Shown here: positions 25,141-34,900 of the stretch, piece after piece
How positions within the stretch are numbered: position 1 is the stretch's first letter
How the letters are laid out: every line of letters starts with the position of its first letter
Made by a program: the position numbers and the translations under genes
The notes under the pieces: model-generated
What the model was told of the DNA's origin: nothing
Seen by the model: the letters and a program-made list of their open reading frames with translations, nothing else
Database searches by the model: none
Assembly: GCA_030529845.1 (NCBI GenBank)
Contig: JAUMWB010000001.1
Span: forward strand, 620,001 to 684,000
Origin: Rothia sp. (in: high G+C Gram-positive bacteria)
Lineage (GTDB): Bacteria > Actinomycetota > Actinomycetes > Actinomycetales > Micrococcaceae
Direction: 5' to 3'
Length of the DNA stretch: 64,000 nucleotides

Positions 25141-25767
25141 CTACTTTTCGGTGTTGAAAATCGGGCCGACGTTGCGGGGGCGCTTGATTTCAAAGAAGCC
25201 GGGGTAAGAGGCTAGGGCTACCGCGCCGTCGAAGACCTTGGCGGCTTCTTCACCGGTGGGAGCCGGTGACATCACGGGGCCAAAGAAAGTCACACCGTTG
25301 ATGCTCATCAGGGGCACACCAATATCGTCGCCACCGGCTGAGTCCAGGCCAGCGCGGGTGGACGCGCGCATCTGCTCATCGTACTCTTCGGTAAAGGCAA
25401 CCTGGGCAAGCTCAGCAGGTAGGCCCACCTCAGCCAGGGCAGCCTCGATAGCCTTCTCGAAGTAGGTTCCCTCCTTATTCTTCTGGTGGTGGATCTGCTC
25501 GCCCAAAGCGGTGTAGATCTCGTCCAGCTTCTCTTGGCCGTACTGTTCTGCCACAGCTGTGGCAACACGAGCCGGGCCCCAGGTGTTATCGATATGCTTG
25601 CGGTAGCCAGGGTCAAGGTCGCGCCCCTCATTCAGGACGGCCAGGGAGAAGGGGTGCCAGGTTACGGCAACGTCGCGCTGGGTCTCCACTTCCTTAATCC
25701 AGCGGGAGGTCATCCAGCACCAGGGGCAGGTAGGGTCAAACCAGAAATCAACAGTATTTTCAGCCAC
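25141..25767 (-). CDS. Mycothiol-dependent nitroreductase, Rv2466c family (DsbA-like)
   Basis: 208 residues of the DsbA/FrnE thioredoxin superfamily. [18 protein letters not shown] near residue 6 gives the CPWC active site; the later segments [20 protein letters not shown] and [13 protein letters not shown] match the mycobacterial Rv2466c family as I recall it. Such enzymes use mycothiol as reductant and defend against oxidants, which supports an actinobacterial host. GTG start at 25767 with GAAAGGTAACCCC before it. Next to clpX with no shared direction signal beyond strand. Confidence 0.9.
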   Translation of the reverse strand: MAENTVDFWFDPTCPWCWMTSRWIKEVETQRDVAVTWHPFSLAVLNEGRDLDPGYRKHIDNTWGPARVATAVAEQYGQEKLDEIYTALGEQIHHQKNKEGTYFEKAIEAALAEVGLPAELAQVAFTEEYDEQMRASTRAGLDSAGGDDIGVPLMSINGVTFFGPVMSPAPTGEEAAKVFDGAVALASYPGFFEIKRPRNVGPIFNTEK

Positions 25768-25842
25768 GGGGTTACCTTTCAGTTAGGGGTGACATAGAAG
25801 AGCCCGCTGCCGGCATGTACAAGCACCGACAGCGGGAACGTT

Positions 25843-27126
25843 TTAGGCAGATTTTTTCTCGGGGGCTTCCAGCACCAGGATAGGATCCTTCTCCCCCGCT
25901 ACTACAGCCTCGTCAATAATCACTGTAGTCACGTCAGTGCGGCTAGGTACATCGAACATGACCGGCTGCAGAATCGATTCCATGATGGCGCGTAAGCCAC
26001 GGGCACCGGTGTCACGCTCAACTGCCTGGCGGGCAATCGCTGCCACGGCGGCGTCCTCAAAAATGAGTTCTACCCCGTCGAGAGCAAACATGCGCTTGTA
26101 CTGCTTAACCAGGGCGTTCTTAGGCTCGGTCAGAATCCGCTTTAAGTCAGATTCGGTGAGTTTACCCAGGGTCGCCAGCACGGGCAGACGCCCAATAAAC
26201 TCGGGAATCAGACCAAACTTCAGCAGGTCTTCGGGCATGAGCTTGGTGAGGATGTCGCTTTCTTTAGCCGCCTGGTCGATGGAGGCGCCAAAACCGATGC
26301 CCTTGCGGCCCACGCGTCCGCCCACGATCTCTTCGATACCGGCAAAAGCACCGGCCACGATGAAAAGAATGTTGGAGGTATTAATCTTAAGAAAGTCCTG
26401 TTGGGGGTGCTTCCGCCCGCCCTGCGGAGGTACAGCTGCTTCGGTACCCTCAAGGATTTTGAGCAGGGCCTGCTGCACACCTTCGCCCGAGACGTCTCGG
26501 GTGATGGAGGGGTTATCAGCCTTACGGGAAATCTTGTCGATTTCATCGATGTAGATGATGCCCCGTTGGGCCTTTTCAATATCTCCGTCGGCTGCCTGAA
26601 TCAGCTTGAGCAGGATATTTTCGACATCTTCACCCACATAACCGGCCTCGGTGAGGCTGGTGGCGTCGGCAACGGCAAAGGGAACGTTGAGTTTCTTGGC
26701 CAGGGTCTGAGCTAGGTAGGTTTTACCGGAACCGGTGGGGCCCACCAGAAGAATGTTGGACTTGGCGATTTCTACGTCTTCACCATCGGTCGCCAGCAGT
26801 TCCTTGGCTTCAAAGGCCGGATTCTGCTGGGCCCGTAGGCGCTTATAGTGGTTATAGACGGCAACAGACAGGGCACGTTTGGCGGCCTCCTGGCCGATGA
26901 CATACTCCTGCATGTGGTCAAAGATTTCCCGCGGGGTGGGGAGCTCTTCAACGGCCCCCAGGTCCTTCACATCGGCGAGCTCTTCTTCGAGAATCTCATT
27001 GCACAGTTCGATGCACTCGTCACAGATGTAAATGTTGGGGCCGGCGATCAGTTTACGAACCTGTCGCTGGTTCTTCCCGCAAAATGAGCATTTGGGAAGA
27101 GTGGTGCTATCGCCTAGGCGAGCCAT
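25843..27126 (-). CDS. clpX: ATP-dependent Clp protease ATP-binding subunit ClpX
   Basis: AAA+ unfoldase feeding substrates to ClpP. 427 residues: N-terminal C4 zinc finger (CSFCGK near 14, CDEC near 35), Walker A GPTGSGKT near 129, Walker B with [10 protein letters not shown] near 190, and sensor/arginine finger region near FIGRLPV. Encoded downstream of clpP1-clpP2 but separated by a strong hairpin at 27270-27328, so it likely has its own promoter in 27127-27265. Confidence 0.97.
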   Translation of the reverse strand: MARLGDSTTLPKCSFCGKNQRQVRKLIAGPNIYICDECIELCNEILEEELADVKDLGAVEELPTPREIFDHMQEYVIGQEAAKRALSVAVYNHYKRLRAQQNPAFEAKELLATDGEDVEIAKSNILLVGPTGSGKTYLAQTLAKKLNVPFAVADATSLTEAGYVGEDVENILLKLIQAADGDIEKAQRGIIYIDEIDKISRKADNPSITRDVSGEGVQQALLKILEGTEAAVPPQGGRKHPQQDFLKINTSNILFIVAGAFAGIEEIVGGRVGRKGIGFGASIDQAAKESDILTKLMPEDLLKFGLIPEFIGRLPVLATLGKLTESDLKRILTEPKNALVKQYKRMFALDGVELIFEDAAVAAIARQAVERDTGARGLRAIMESILQPVMFDVPSRTDVTTVIIDEAVVAGEKDPILVLEAPEKKSA

Positions 27127-27269
27127 AGACCCTACCTTTCCTTGGGTTCCTCTACATAATCTACCGTGAAAACCTGCCTAGCCCAACATGTGACGGTTCG
27201 TGCAAGGTTACGTCTCTATGACTTAACAGTTGAGCTACCCTGAGCATTCCCCCTCACAGCCGATAAAAG

Positions 27270-27328
27270 GCGGACGCCGCCCCTCCCCTGACCTGCCGCA
27301 GGGCAGGAAAGGAGGGAGCGGCGTCCGC
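27270..27328. terminator. Hairpin between clpP2 and clpX built from paired octamers
   Basis: Arms 27270-27287 and 27311-27328 pair, each carrying GCGGACGC/GCGTCCGC at its outer end. A short CCTGC/GCAGG pairing lies in the loop. It probably ends the clpP1-clpP2 transcript. Confidence 0.7.
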
Positions 27329-27349
27329 ACCGGTTCAGCAGCTTAGAGC

Positions 27350-28027
27350 CTAGTCGTGCTTTTCTGCGGTGTTGAAGGAGGGCTTCACAGCCTTACGGGA
27401 TTCAAGTACCTGGTCAACGATGCCGTACTCTAGAGCGCCCTTAGCGGTCAGGATGTTATCGCGCTCAATCGACTTATCGACCTCTTCGAAGGTCTTGCCG
27501 GAGTGCAGGGCCAGGGTCTGGGCGGTCCACTCACGCATACGCATGACCTCGTTGGCGTGAATCTCAATGTCTGAAGCCTGACCACCCTGCTGGCCGGAGA
27601 GGGCGGGCTGGTGAATCAGCACGCGGGCGTTGGGCAGGGCAAGACGCTTGCCGGGGGTACCGGCTGCCAGCAGGACGGCTGCTGCTGACGCGGCCTGGCC
27701 CAGGCAGACGGTCTGAATCTCGGGGCGGATGTACTGCATGGTGTCGTAGATAGCAGTCATTGCGGTGAAGGAGCCACCGGGTGAGTTGATGTAGAGGGTG
27801 ATGTCGCGGTCAGGGTCCTGGGACTCGAGTACCAGCAGCTGGGCCATGATGTCATCGGCTGAGGCGTCGTCAACCTGCACGCCCAGGAAGATAATGCGAT
27901 CTTCAAAGAGCTTGGCGTAGGGGTCCTGGCGCTTGTAGCCGTAGGGGGTGCGCTCTTCGAAGTTAGGGAGCACGTAGCGGTCGGTAGGCATACCGGCAGG
28001 TGCGGTTGATGAAGGAAGGTGAATCAT
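27350..28027 (-). CDS. clpP2: ATP-dependent Clp protease proteolytic subunit 2
   Basis: Serine protease subunit of 225 residues. INSPGGSFTAMTAIYDTMQ is the oxyanion region, the catalytic Ser lies in CLGQAASAAAVL near 118, and the His in RVLIHQPAL. Follows clpP1 with 30 bp between, so they form one operon, as in other actinobacteria where two different rings make the active protease. Confidence 0.95.
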   Translation of the reverse strand: MIHLPSSTAPAGMPTDRYVLPNFEERTPYGYKRQDPYAKLFEDRIIFLGVQVDDASADDIMAQLLVLESQDPDRDITLYINSPGGSFTAMTAIYDTMQYIRPEIQTVCLGQAASAAAVLLAAGTPGKRLALPNARVLIHQPALSGQQGGQASDIEIHANEVMRMREWTAQTLALHSGKTFEEVDKSIERDNILTAKGALEYGIVDQVLESRKAVKPSFNTAEKHD

Positions 28028-28057
28028 TCGTTTCTCCTGTAAAAGTTCTGTGCCGGT

Positions 28058-28678
28058 TTACTTGTCAGTGGCGCTGGTGGCCGGGCCGATCTTGTCGAGA
28101 ATCTTGTCGAAGAAGCCGTAGGCCAGGCCCTCTTCGGCGGTAAACCAGTTGTCGCGGTCGTTATCGCGCAGGATGGTCTCAACGGTCTGGCCGGTGCGCT
28201 CAGCGGTGATTTCGCTCAGGCGCTTCTTCATATCGAGAATGAGCTGGGCCTGGGTGCGGATGTCGGAGGCGGTGCCGCCGATACCACCGGAGGGCTGGTG
28301 CATGAGGATGCGGGCGTTGGGGGTTGCGTAGCGCTTACCGGGGGCACCTGCGGTCAGCAGGAACTGACCCATGGAAGCTGCCATGCCGGTCACCACGGTG
28401 ACAACGTCGTTGGGGATCAGCTGCATGGTGTCGTAGATGGCCATGCCTGCGGTGACGGAGCCGCCGGGTGAGTTGATGTAGAGGTAGATGTCTGCCTCGG
28501 GGTCTTCAGCTGAGAGCAGCAGGAGCTGGGAGCAGATGCGGTTGGCGTTGGAGTCGCGCACCTCGGAGCCCAGCCAGATGATGCGTTCCTTGAGCAGGCG
28601 GTTGTAGACGTAGTCGTCCTGACCGCCCATGGGGGTTTCCATGGCGGGGGCCTGGTGTGCTTCAGGGGTGAAGGACAT
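28058..28678 (-). CDS. clpP1: ATP-dependent Clp protease proteolytic subunit 1
   Basis: 206 residues when started at ATG 28678, chosen because AAGGAGCGG lies just before it; the longer frame adds 22 residues without a ribosome site. Catalytic Ser in [13 protein letters not shown], His in ILMHQPSGG, oxyanion segment [13 protein letters not shown]. First gene of the clpP1-clpP2 pair. Confidence 0.95.
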   Translation of the reverse strand: MSFTPEAHQAPAMETPMGGQDDYVYNRLLKERIIWLGSEVRDSNANRICSQLLLLSAEDPEADIYLYINSPGGSVTAGMAIYDTMQLIPNDVVTVVTGMAASMGQFLLTAGAPGKRYATPNARILMHQPSGGIGGTASDIRTQAQLILDMKKRLSEITAERTGQTVETILRDNDRDNWFTAEEGLAYGFFDKILDKIGPATSATDK

Positions 28679-28805
28679 GTGTTCCGCTCCTTGTGTCGGT
28701 TGTAGCACCAGCGCGGACGCCGGTACCAAAGATTTGCTTGACACTTAGGTTATCGCTTTTAGGGTTCTAAAAATTGCCTTTTGGCTCTCAGTTCGCTGTT
28801 GGCAT

Positions 28806-28841
28806 GTGCCCGCTACGCTCTGAGCAAGAGCGAGCGGGCAC
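28806..28841. terminator. Hairpin between the siderophore importer and clpP1
   Basis: GTGCCCGCT plus CGCTCT pair with AGAGCG plus AGCGGGCAC around a GAGCA loop, with one bulged base. It lies just after the ABC ATPase stop on its strand. Confidence 0.65.
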
Positions 28842-28846
28842 AGGGC

Positions 28847-29602
28847 TTAGTGGTAGCAGGCGATAGGGCCACTTGGCCCCTGAATGACCTGGATAGGGGT
28901 ATTGAAAATCTCGGTGAGCAGGTCATCTTGCATGATCTCAGCTACGGTACCGAAGCGGGCTAGTTTGCCATCCTTAATAGCGCAGATGTAGTCGGCGTAG
29001 CGGGCGGCAAAGTTGATATCGTGTAGCACCACGATGATGGTGCGCCCTAAGGTACGGGCGGCATTGTGCAGGTGCTGCATCATCTGCACCGAGTGGGAGA
29101 TATCGAGGTTGTTGAGGGGCTCATCGAGCAGCACATAGTCGGTTTCCTGGCAGAGCACCATAGCCACGTAGGCGCGTTGGCGCTGGCCGCCAGAGAGCTC
29201 ATCGAGGTAGCGGTTTTCGAGGCTGGTCAGGTTGAGGAAGTCGATATAGCGAGAGATGATTTCTTCGTCTTCGACAGTCAGCCGCCCCCCGGTGTAGGGG
29301 AAACGGCCGAACCCCACCAACTGACGGACGGTGAGTTTGGTGACGAAGTGGTTTTCCTGGCGCAGAATCGAAACCACTTTAGCCAGATCCTTGGACTTTG
29401 TGGTGGCAACGTTGAGTCCGCCAATCTCGATGGTGCCAGAATCAATATCCAGCAGACGTCCGACCATGGTCAGCAGAGTCGATTTTCCCGCACCGTTGGG
29501 GCCAACTAGGGCTGTGATACCTCCTGACGGTAGCTCTACGTCAACCGGGCCGATGTTGGTTTCACCGGAGTAGCTTTTGGCGACCTGGTGCAGGGTGATC
29601 AT
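28847..29602 (-). CDS. Iron-siderophore ABC transporter ATPase
   Basis: 251 residues of the FepC/BtuD type. Walker A VGPNGAGKSTLL near 34, signature LSGGQRQRAYVAM near 136, Walker B YVLLDEPLNNLD, and the H-loop VLHDINFAARYAD. Its ATG overlaps the stop of the second permease by four bases (ATGA). It powers import of ferric siderophore delivered by the lipoprotein at 31760. Confidence 0.94.
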   Translation of the reverse strand: MITLHQVAKSYSGETNIGPVDVELPSGGITALVGPNGAGKSTLLTMVGRLLDIDSGTIEIGGLNVATTKSKDLAKVVSILRQENHFVTKLTVRQLVGFGRFPYTGGRLTVEDEEIISRYIDFLNLTSLENRYLDELSGGQRQRAYVAMVLCQETDYVLLDEPLNNLDISHSVQMMQHLHNAARTLGRTIIVVLHDINFAARYADYICAIKDGKLARFGTVAEIMQDDLLTEIFNTPIQVIQGPSGPIACYH

Positions 29603-30702
29603 AGTTTGCCCTTTCGGAGGATAACGATCAGGAAGGTCAGGCCACCGATTAGTTCGATGATAATGCCAACGACTCCCTGGGCTGAGAAGATGTGGTTCAT
29701 GATGAAGTAGGAGACCGCCAGAATGGCAAAGGAGAGCACGGTTGCCATGGGGAAGAGGTAACGGTGGTCGTAGGTATCAGCGAACTGGTAGGTAAGGGTT
29801 GCCACCAAAAAGCCTAGGAAGGTCAGCGGACCGACCAGGGCGGTTGAAACAGCCATCATGAGGGCAACGACCACCAGCACAATGATGGACTCTCGCCGGT
29901 GGTTAATCCCCAGGTTGGTGGCTGCCGGTGCGCCCAGAGAGAGGGCATTGAGGGTACGAGACTTTGCGTAGAGTACCGCAACGCTCAGGACGACCAGAGG
30001 CAGGGCCACCGGGTAGTAGGCCGGGTCGGCGTTATTAACCGAGGCGAAGAGACGGGCGGTGAGGATATCAAACTCACTGGGGGTTAGCATGCGCTGCATG
30101 AAGGTGGAAACCGACCCCAGTCCCCCACCGAGGACGACACCCACCAGGAGCATGACGTGCATGTTGGCCCGCTTACCGGTCAATAGCCAGGAGTAGAGCA
30201 GAAGGCTCAGAGCCACCATCATCACCATCTGGAAGATAAAGGTATCGAGGGTGCGAGCCGCAATCAGACCGGCTGCCCCAGAAAAATAAATAGTAGCCGT
30301 ATGGATCGCAGCGTACAGGGCCTGGAAACCCAAAATACCGGGGGTGATAATCCGGTTGTTAGTGACGGTCTGGAAGGCGACCGTTGCAACAGCCTGGCAA
30401 ACAGCAGCTACCGCCATAGCAATCAGGGCGTTTGAACGGCGCTCGGCAATCAGCCACCACTTGGGGGTACCGGTTTCAAAGGGGTTACCGTAGGCCAGTA
30501 GACCGAAGGCTGCCAGCGCAGCGGCAGCTGTGAGCGCAGCCAGGAGCACCCAGTAGGTGCGGGCAGCAACAGGGGTCTTGAAAGCCCCTGCGCTCCGGGA
30601 GATACCTGCCCTGCGGGAGGTGGGGTGGGCGTCCGCGCCTGTGGTCATCTCGGGTAGAGCGGACGCCCCCACCCGGCTTTCCTTACTTGCCTGCTGATAC
30701 AC
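29599..30702 (-). CDS. Iron-siderophore ABC transporter permease (second)
   Basis: FecCD-family permease of 367 residues with about nine membrane segments and the GPLTFLGFLVATLTYQFAD coupling region. A hydrophilic N-terminal extension of about 45 residues (rich in Ser, Arg, Thr) precedes the first membrane segment; an inverted pair of GCGGACGC octamers lies inside its coding sequence (30629-30666). GTG start at 30702 overlaps the first permease gene by 20 bp. Confidence 0.92.
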   Translation of the reverse strand: MYQQASKESRVGASALPEMTTGADAHPTSRRAGISRSAGAFKTPVAARTYWVLLAALTAAAALAAFGLLAYGNPFETGTPKWWLIAERRSNALIAMAVAAVCQAVATVAFQTVTNNRIITPGILGFQALYAAIHTATIYFSGAAGLIAARTLDTFIFQMVMMVALSLLLYSWLLTGKRANMHVMLLVGVVLGGGLGSVSTFMQRMLTPSEFDILTARLFASVNNADPAYYPVALPLVVLSVAVLYAKSRTLNALSLGAPAATNLGINHRRESIIVLVVVALMMAVSTALVGPLTFLGFLVATLTYQFADTYDHRYLFPMATVLSFAILAVSYFIMNHIFSAQGVVGIIIELIGGLTFLIVILRKGKL

Positions 30703-31681
30703 GGGGGCGCCCCTTCACAATCAGACCAATAAATACGAGAGCTCCAACAATGCCCAAAATGACCGAAACCGGGATTTCGAAGGGGGCAATGATGGTGCGG
30801 CCAATCAGGTCGCAGACGGTCACAACACCGATACCGGTGAGGGCTACCCAGGGCAGGTTAGAGCGAAGATCATCGCCGCGGAACATACTGACGATGTTAG
30901 GAACGATCAGCCCTAGGAATGGTAAAGCTCCTACCACCACGGTCACCACACCTGTTGCGACCGCAATGAGGGCGGTGCCCACCAGCATGATCTGGGCGTA
31001 GTTCAGACCCACATTAGTTGCAAATTCCTGCCCCAGACCGGCGACAGTCAGCCGATCGGCATACCAGAAGATCACAGCAACTACCAGGAGCACCAGCCAG
31101 AGCACCTCGTACTGCCCCTTAATGACAGACGTAAAACTGCCGGCGAACCACACACCCAGGTTCTGTAGCAGGTTGGTCTGAAGGGCAAAGAAGGTGGTAA
31201 AGGCAGAAACAACAGCACCTAACATCATGCCCACAATCGGCACGATGAGAGAAGACCTGAGAGATACCCGGCGCAGAAAGAGGAAGAAAACCATTGAGCC
31301 GATAAAAGCAAAAACAATAGCCGCCGTCATCTGCTGCAAGAGGTTCGCCGCGGGGAAGAAATAGAGCATAAAGAGCAGGCCCAGACTAGCCCATTCGGTG
31401 GTACCGGTCGTGGTTGGTTCCACGAACTTGTTCTGGGTCAACATCTGCATGACCAGACCGCACATAGCCATAGCTGCCCCGGCAAGCACCAGGGCGACAG
31501 TGCGGGGTATGCGGGTTATGGCAAACATTGCAGCACCGTCCGCCTGGTTGAAGATGTCGTACTCCCCCGTGAACAGTGAAACCACAAGCAAGGCGGTAAT
31601 TCCTAGGCTGGCAAGCAGGAACTTACCGCTGAACACTGAGGTTCTAGTACGGCTTGTTCGGGGTATTTCTGTAGTCGTCAT
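30683..31681 (-). CDS. Iron-siderophore ABC transporter permease (first)
   Basis: FecCD-family permease of 332 residues with multiple membrane helices and the ALPFLGLIVPNIVSMFRGDD coupling motif. ATG at 31681 (MTTTEIPRTS) is chosen, with GAGGGC before it; the longer frame begins at a TTG inside the hairpin at 31692-31728. Forms the channel with the 29599 gene. Confidence 0.92.
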   Translation of the reverse strand: MTTTEIPRTSRTRTSVFSGKFLLASLGITALLVVSLFTGEYDIFNQADGAAMFAITRIPRTVALVLAGAAMAMCGLVMQMLTQNKFVEPTTTGTTEWASLGLLFMLYFFPAANLLQQMTAAIVFAFIGSMVFFLFLRRVSLRSSLIVPIVGMMLGAVVSAFTTFFALQTNLLQNLGVWFAGSFTSVIKGQYEVLWLVLLVVAVIFWYADRLTVAGLGQEFATNVGLNYAQIMLVGTALIAVATGVVTVVVGALPFLGLIVPNIVSMFRGDDLRSNLPWVALTGIGVVTVCDLIGRTIIAPFEIPVSVILGIVGALVFIGLIVKGRPRVSAGK

Positions 31682-31691
31682 AAAAGCCCTC

Positions 31692-31731
31692 AAGGAGTCA
31701 TCCTGCCCCTGGGGCAGGATGACTCCTTTTT
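31692..31731. terminator. Strong hairpin between binding-protein gene and permease
   Basis: AAGGAGTCATCCTGCCCC (31692-31709) pairs perfectly with 31711-31728. The T-run follows on the plus strand, while the genes are on the minus strand, where A residues precede it. In the operon direction it more likely causes partial termination or protects the upstream lipoprotein mRNA, giving more binding protein than permease. Confidence 0.65.
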
Positions 31732-31759
31732 CATTGGTTATAGGGTCTGAGCCGGTAGG

Positions 31760-32800
31760 TTACTTAGCGGCTTCGAACTTATCGGCAAGATCGTTGAGGA
31801 TCTCGGTGTAGGTGATGATGGATTCGTTGGTGTAGGTATCAGCCGGCGCGTAGGCAATCTGTTCCTTGGTGATTGCGGTGACGTTTGCCAGTGCTGAGCT
31901 ACCGGCAATGACGTCAGCTGCTGCCGGTGAACCCTCATCGGTGCTGGTAGCAGCGTCACGGTCAAGAACCAGGAGCCAGTCAGGGTTAGATTCCGCGATA
32001 GCTTCTACGGAGATATCGTCACCCTGGTGGTTATCTGATGAGCCTTCGACCTCTAGGGCGGGCTTGAGACCCAGTAGATCAAAGATGGGGCCGTAGGTGC
32101 GGCCGATAGAGGGCGCGATGTAGCCGATTTCGCCGCCGGAGACATTGACGGCCATGACGGTGGATTCGCCGTCGTAGGCAGCCTTAGCGCGAGCCAGGGC
32201 CGCATCAAAGTCAGCAATCAGTTGATCAGCTTCGGCCTGCTTCCCAAAGACCTCACCTAGTACAGTAACCTGGCGCTTAAGTTCAGCGTCTAGAGGCTCG
32301 CCTTCACGAGGTTCGAGCTCCAGGATGGCGGCCTGGGGATTCAGTTCCTTGATGGCATCGTAGTGCTGTGAGAAGCGCTGACCGTTGACGATGAGGTCGG
32401 GCTCTTCGGCAGCCAGCAGCTCCAGGTTGGGCTCACGATGGGTGCCGATATCGGTGATGGAAGAGTCGTTCTTGTAGGTCTCTACGGTTGCAGGAACGAG
32501 GGTGACGGGAGCGGCAACCAGGTCAATGCCCCAGGCTTCGAGTACCTCAAAAGTGCGATTATCGGTGGCTGCTACCTTCTGGGGAGGTACAGTAACGGTG
32601 ACCTCACCGTAGTTATCGGTAACAGTGACGGTGCCAGCGGTCTGGCTCGCCGAGCCAGAAGCAGTGGCAGAGGTAGAGGTAGAGGTAGAGGTAGAGGCGT
32701 TCGATTCGTTGGAGGCATCAGTGGTGCCTGCACCACAGGCGGTTAGCGCCAGTGCTAGAACGGAAGTGGCTGCAAGCAGGGAGATACGGTTAGCCTTCAC
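31760..32800 (-). CDS. Iron-siderophore-binding lipoprotein
   Basis: Substrate-binding protein of about 346 residues, FepB/FecB type. GTG at 32800 gives a clean signal peptide, VKANRISLLAATSVLALA, with lipobox LTAC; AGGAC precedes it, whereas the ATG at 32848 lies too near the promoter. After the lipobox is a Ser/Thr repeat linker coded by a 6-bp tandem repeat. The periplasmic-binding fold starts near TVTVTDNYGEVTVTVP and includes EAWGIDLVAAP and ELLAAEEPDLIVNGQR. First gene of the four-gene importer. Confidence 0.92.
   Translation of the reverse strand: MKANRISLLAATSVLALALTACGAGTTDASNESNASTSTSTSTSATASGSASQTAGTVTVTDNYGEVTVTVPPQKVAATDNRTFEVLEAWGIDLVAAPVTLVPATVETYKNDSSITDIGTHREPNLELLAAEEPDLIVNGQRFSQHYDAIKELNPQAAILELEPREGEPLDAELKRQVTVLGEVFGKQAEADQLIADFDAALARAKAAYDGESTVMAVNVSGGEIGYIAPSIGRTYGPIFDLLGLKPALEVEGSSDNHQGDDISVEAIAESNPDWLLVLDRDAATSTDEGSPAAADVIAGSSALANVTAITKEQIAYAPADTYTNESIITYTEILNDLADKFEAAK
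32669..32697. repeat. Hexanucleotide tandem repeat in the lipoprotein linker
   Basis: GAGGTA repeats about four to five times on the plus strand, coding Ser-Thr repeats after the lipobox. As a 6-bp unit, changes in copy number keep the frame and alter linker length. Confidence 0.8.
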
Positions 32801-32852
32801 GGGTTGTCCTATATCTGGTAGTGGTGTGTACTTGGTAAGCCTCAACATTATG

Positions 32853-32871
32853 TAAGGCTTGACTTACCTAA
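32853..32871. promoter_or_regulatory. DtxR/IdeR-like iron box upstream of the siderophore importer
   Basis: TAAGGCTTGACTTACCTAA, reversed, matches 14 of 19 positions of the TTAGGTTAGGCTAACCTAA iron-box consensus I recall. It overlaps the presumed promoter (CATAAT lies next to it), so iron-loaded DtxR/IdeR would repress the operon. Confidence 0.75.
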
Positions 32872-33025
32872 GATTAGTTAGCCCCACCTTACTTATGCAA
32901 CCCCAAACCCCCTATTACGGAATATTTATTTAACTTATTTGCTGTATTTGACTTCTCATTGCCCAGGTCGGCCACTTTCACCCGCAGACGCCGGGGGCCG
33001 CGTCCGCATTTCTCCCTGGCACCAC

Positions 33026-33066
33026 AAAGCCCCCGTAAGGCCTGCATCAGGCCCTACGGGGGCTTT
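33026..33066 (-). terminator. Terminator of tig
   Basis: AAAGCCCCCGTA pairs with TACGGGGGCTTT, with an inner GGCCTG/CAGGCC pairing. It lies just past the tig stop and works in both orientations. Confidence 0.85.
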
Positions 33067-33098
33067 ATCGAAAAGTTTAGAGCCTCAGCGGCGCAAAC

Positions 33099-34397
33099 TT
33101 ATTCAGCGTCTGCGGTCTCGCCCAGGAAGGATGAGAGGTCAACGGCCTTGCCGTCGGCGTCCTTAACCTCAGCCCGAGCCAAAACAGCTGCCAGAGCCTT
33201 TGAACGGCGAACCTCACCGACAATCATGCCGGACTGGCCGGAGCCATCAAGCATCTGAGCGAACTGGTTGGGGTCCATACCGTACTGCTGGCTCATGGTG
33301 ATGATGTAGTCAATGAGCTCAGCCTGCTCGACAGAAACTTCTTCCTTCTCAGCAATAGCGTCGAGGATGATTTCGTTCTTGAATGCACGCTCGGTGTTCT
33401 CGCGAACCTCTGCGCGATGCTCTTCGGTATCGTGGTCGTCATCCTGGCCGGGAGCGTTGAAGTGCTGAGCCAGCTGGTCTTCGATAACCTTCTCAGGAAC
33501 GGGGATTTCAACCAGTTCAACCAGAGCGTCGAGAACCTTGTCGCGTGCTTCTGCACCCTGCTCGGCAACCTTAGAATCAGCAGCCTGCTTCTTCAGGTCT
33601 TCCTTCAGTTCGGCAATGGTGTCAAATTCTGAAGCCAGCTGAGCGAAGTCGTCGTCAGCCTCGGGCAGCTCGCGCTCCTTAACAGCGGTGACCTCAACCT
33701 TAACGGTTGCCTCTTCACCAGCGTGCTCGCCACCGGCAAGCTTGGTTACGAAGGTTGCATCTTCGCCGGCAGACAAACCAAGAACAGCCTCATCCAGGCC
33801 GTCCAGCATGGTGCCAGAACCAACCTGGTAGGACAGGTCGTTAGCGGCGTCAACCTCTTCGCCGTCGATTTCAGCGGCGATGTTGATGGTCAGGAAGTCT
33901 TCGTCAGCAGCGGGGCGGTCAACAGCCTTCAGAGTGCCGAAGCGGCCACGGAGGGCATCGAGAGCCTTCTGCTCATCTTCTTCAGTGACCTCTACGCTTG
34001 CAACCTCAACCTTGATACCCGAGTAGTCAGGCAGTTCAATCTCGGGGCGGACGGTAACCTCAATGGTCAGCTTAACGTCAGCTTCACGGTTGCCTTCTTC
34101 AGGCTTTGAAACGATATCGAGCTCGGGCTGAGCCAGGGGGGTCAGCTCGTTCTCAACCAGCGCCTGCTGGTAGAAGTTGTTCAGAGCATCGTTCAGGGCG
34201 TTCTCAACAACAAAGTCGAAGCCTGCACGCTGATCGATAAGTGCCTTAGGGGTCTTACCCTTACGGAAACCGGGAACCGAAATCTGGTTAGCCAGTGACT
34301 TGTAGGTACGGTCAAGGTAGGTCTTGAACTCAGCGAAGGGAACCTCGACCTCAATCTTTGCGAGGGTCGGGTTGATCTTCTCGACGGCAGTCTTCAC
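33099..34397 (-). CDS. tig: Trigger factor
   Basis: Ribosome-bound chaperone and peptidyl-prolyl isomerase. 432 residues: N-terminal ribosome-binding domain with [10 protein letters not shown] near residue 42 (the G-F-R-K signature), FKBP-like domain from about 150, and a helical C-terminal domain. Often precedes the clp genes in bacteria; here the iron importer lies between them. Confidence 0.96.
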   Translation of the reverse strand: MKTAVEKINPTLAKIEVEVPFAEFKTYLDRTYKSLANQISVPGFRKGKTPKALIDQRAGFDFVVENALNDALNNFYQQALVENELTPLAQPELDIVSKPEEGNREADVKLTIEVTVRPEIELPDYSGIKVEVASVEVTEEDEQKALDALRGRFGTLKAVDRPAADEDFLTINIAAEIDGEEVDAANDLSYQVGSGTMLDGLDEAVLGLSAGEDATFVTKLAGGEHAGEEATVKVEVTAVKERELPEADDDFAQLASEFDTIAELKEDLKKQAADSKVAEQGAEARDKVLDALVELVEIPVPEKVIEDQLAQHFNAPGQDDDHDTEEHRAEVRENTERAFKNEIILDAIAEKEEVSVEQAELIDYIITMSQQYGMDPNQFAQMLDGSGQSGMIVGEVRRSKALAAVLARAEVKDADGKAVDLSSFLGETADAE

Positions 34398-34470
34398 GTC
34401 CGTTGATCTCCTGATAACTTGATTGGAACCACCACCCGGAAAAGAGTGGGGCTGTCTACACGTTCTATAG

Positions 34471-34494
34471 AAAAACCCGCCGTTTCCGGCGGGT
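34471..34494 (-). terminator. Terminator of tRNA-Pro
   Basis: ACCCGCCG and CGGCGGGT pair around TTTC; on the minus strand the stem is followed by TTTTTC. Confidence 0.8.
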
Positions 34495-34508
34495 CGTTCT
34501 ATTTCACG

Positions 34509-34583
34509 TCGGGGTGACAGGATTCGAACCTGCGATCTCCTGCTCCCAAAGCAGGCGCGTTAGCCAAGCTACGCCACACCCCG
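34509..34583 (-). tRNA. tRNA-Pro (anticodon TGG)
   Basis: On the minus strand CGGGGTG pairs with CACCCCG, the anticodon loop CTTTGGGA reads TGG, and the T-arm is GGTTCGAATCC. CCA is not encoded. Confidence 0.95.
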
Positions 34584-34753
34584 ATTTTGCACGGAAGCAA
34601 AGACCAGTCTAGCGGTTCAAGGCTCTAAAACCTAACTCACCACCAGATTACGCCCTGGGCGTGTTGAGAAACGCCGGTTCCACACTGAATTTGACAAGGC
34701 CGCATGAAAGCAGGTTTACTGGAACACGTCCACAACGGTGGGCACCCCATTTT

Positions 34754-34824
34754 GGGGATGTAGCTTAATGGTAAAGCCTCAGTCTTCCAAACTGATTACG
34801 CGGGTTCGATTCCCGTCATCCCCT
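34754..34824 (+). tRNA. tRNA-Gly (anticodon TCC)
   Basis: GGGGATG pairs with CATCCCC, anticodon loop CTTCCAA, and the T-arm GGGTTCGATTCCC. It is separated by 5 bases from the next tRNA-Gly gene. Confidence 0.95.
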
Positions 34825-34829
34825 CTCTT

Positions 34830-34900
34830 GCGGCTGTAGCTCAATGGTAGAGCGCACGCTTCCCAAGCCTGATACGCGGGTTCGATTCCCGTCAGCCGCT
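34830..34900 (+). tRNA. tRNA-Gly (anticodon CCC)
   Basis: GCGGCTG pairs with CAGCCGC, anticodon loop TTCCCAA, T-arm GGGTTCGATTCCC. Its 3' end is duplicated at 34974-34991. Confidence 0.95.
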
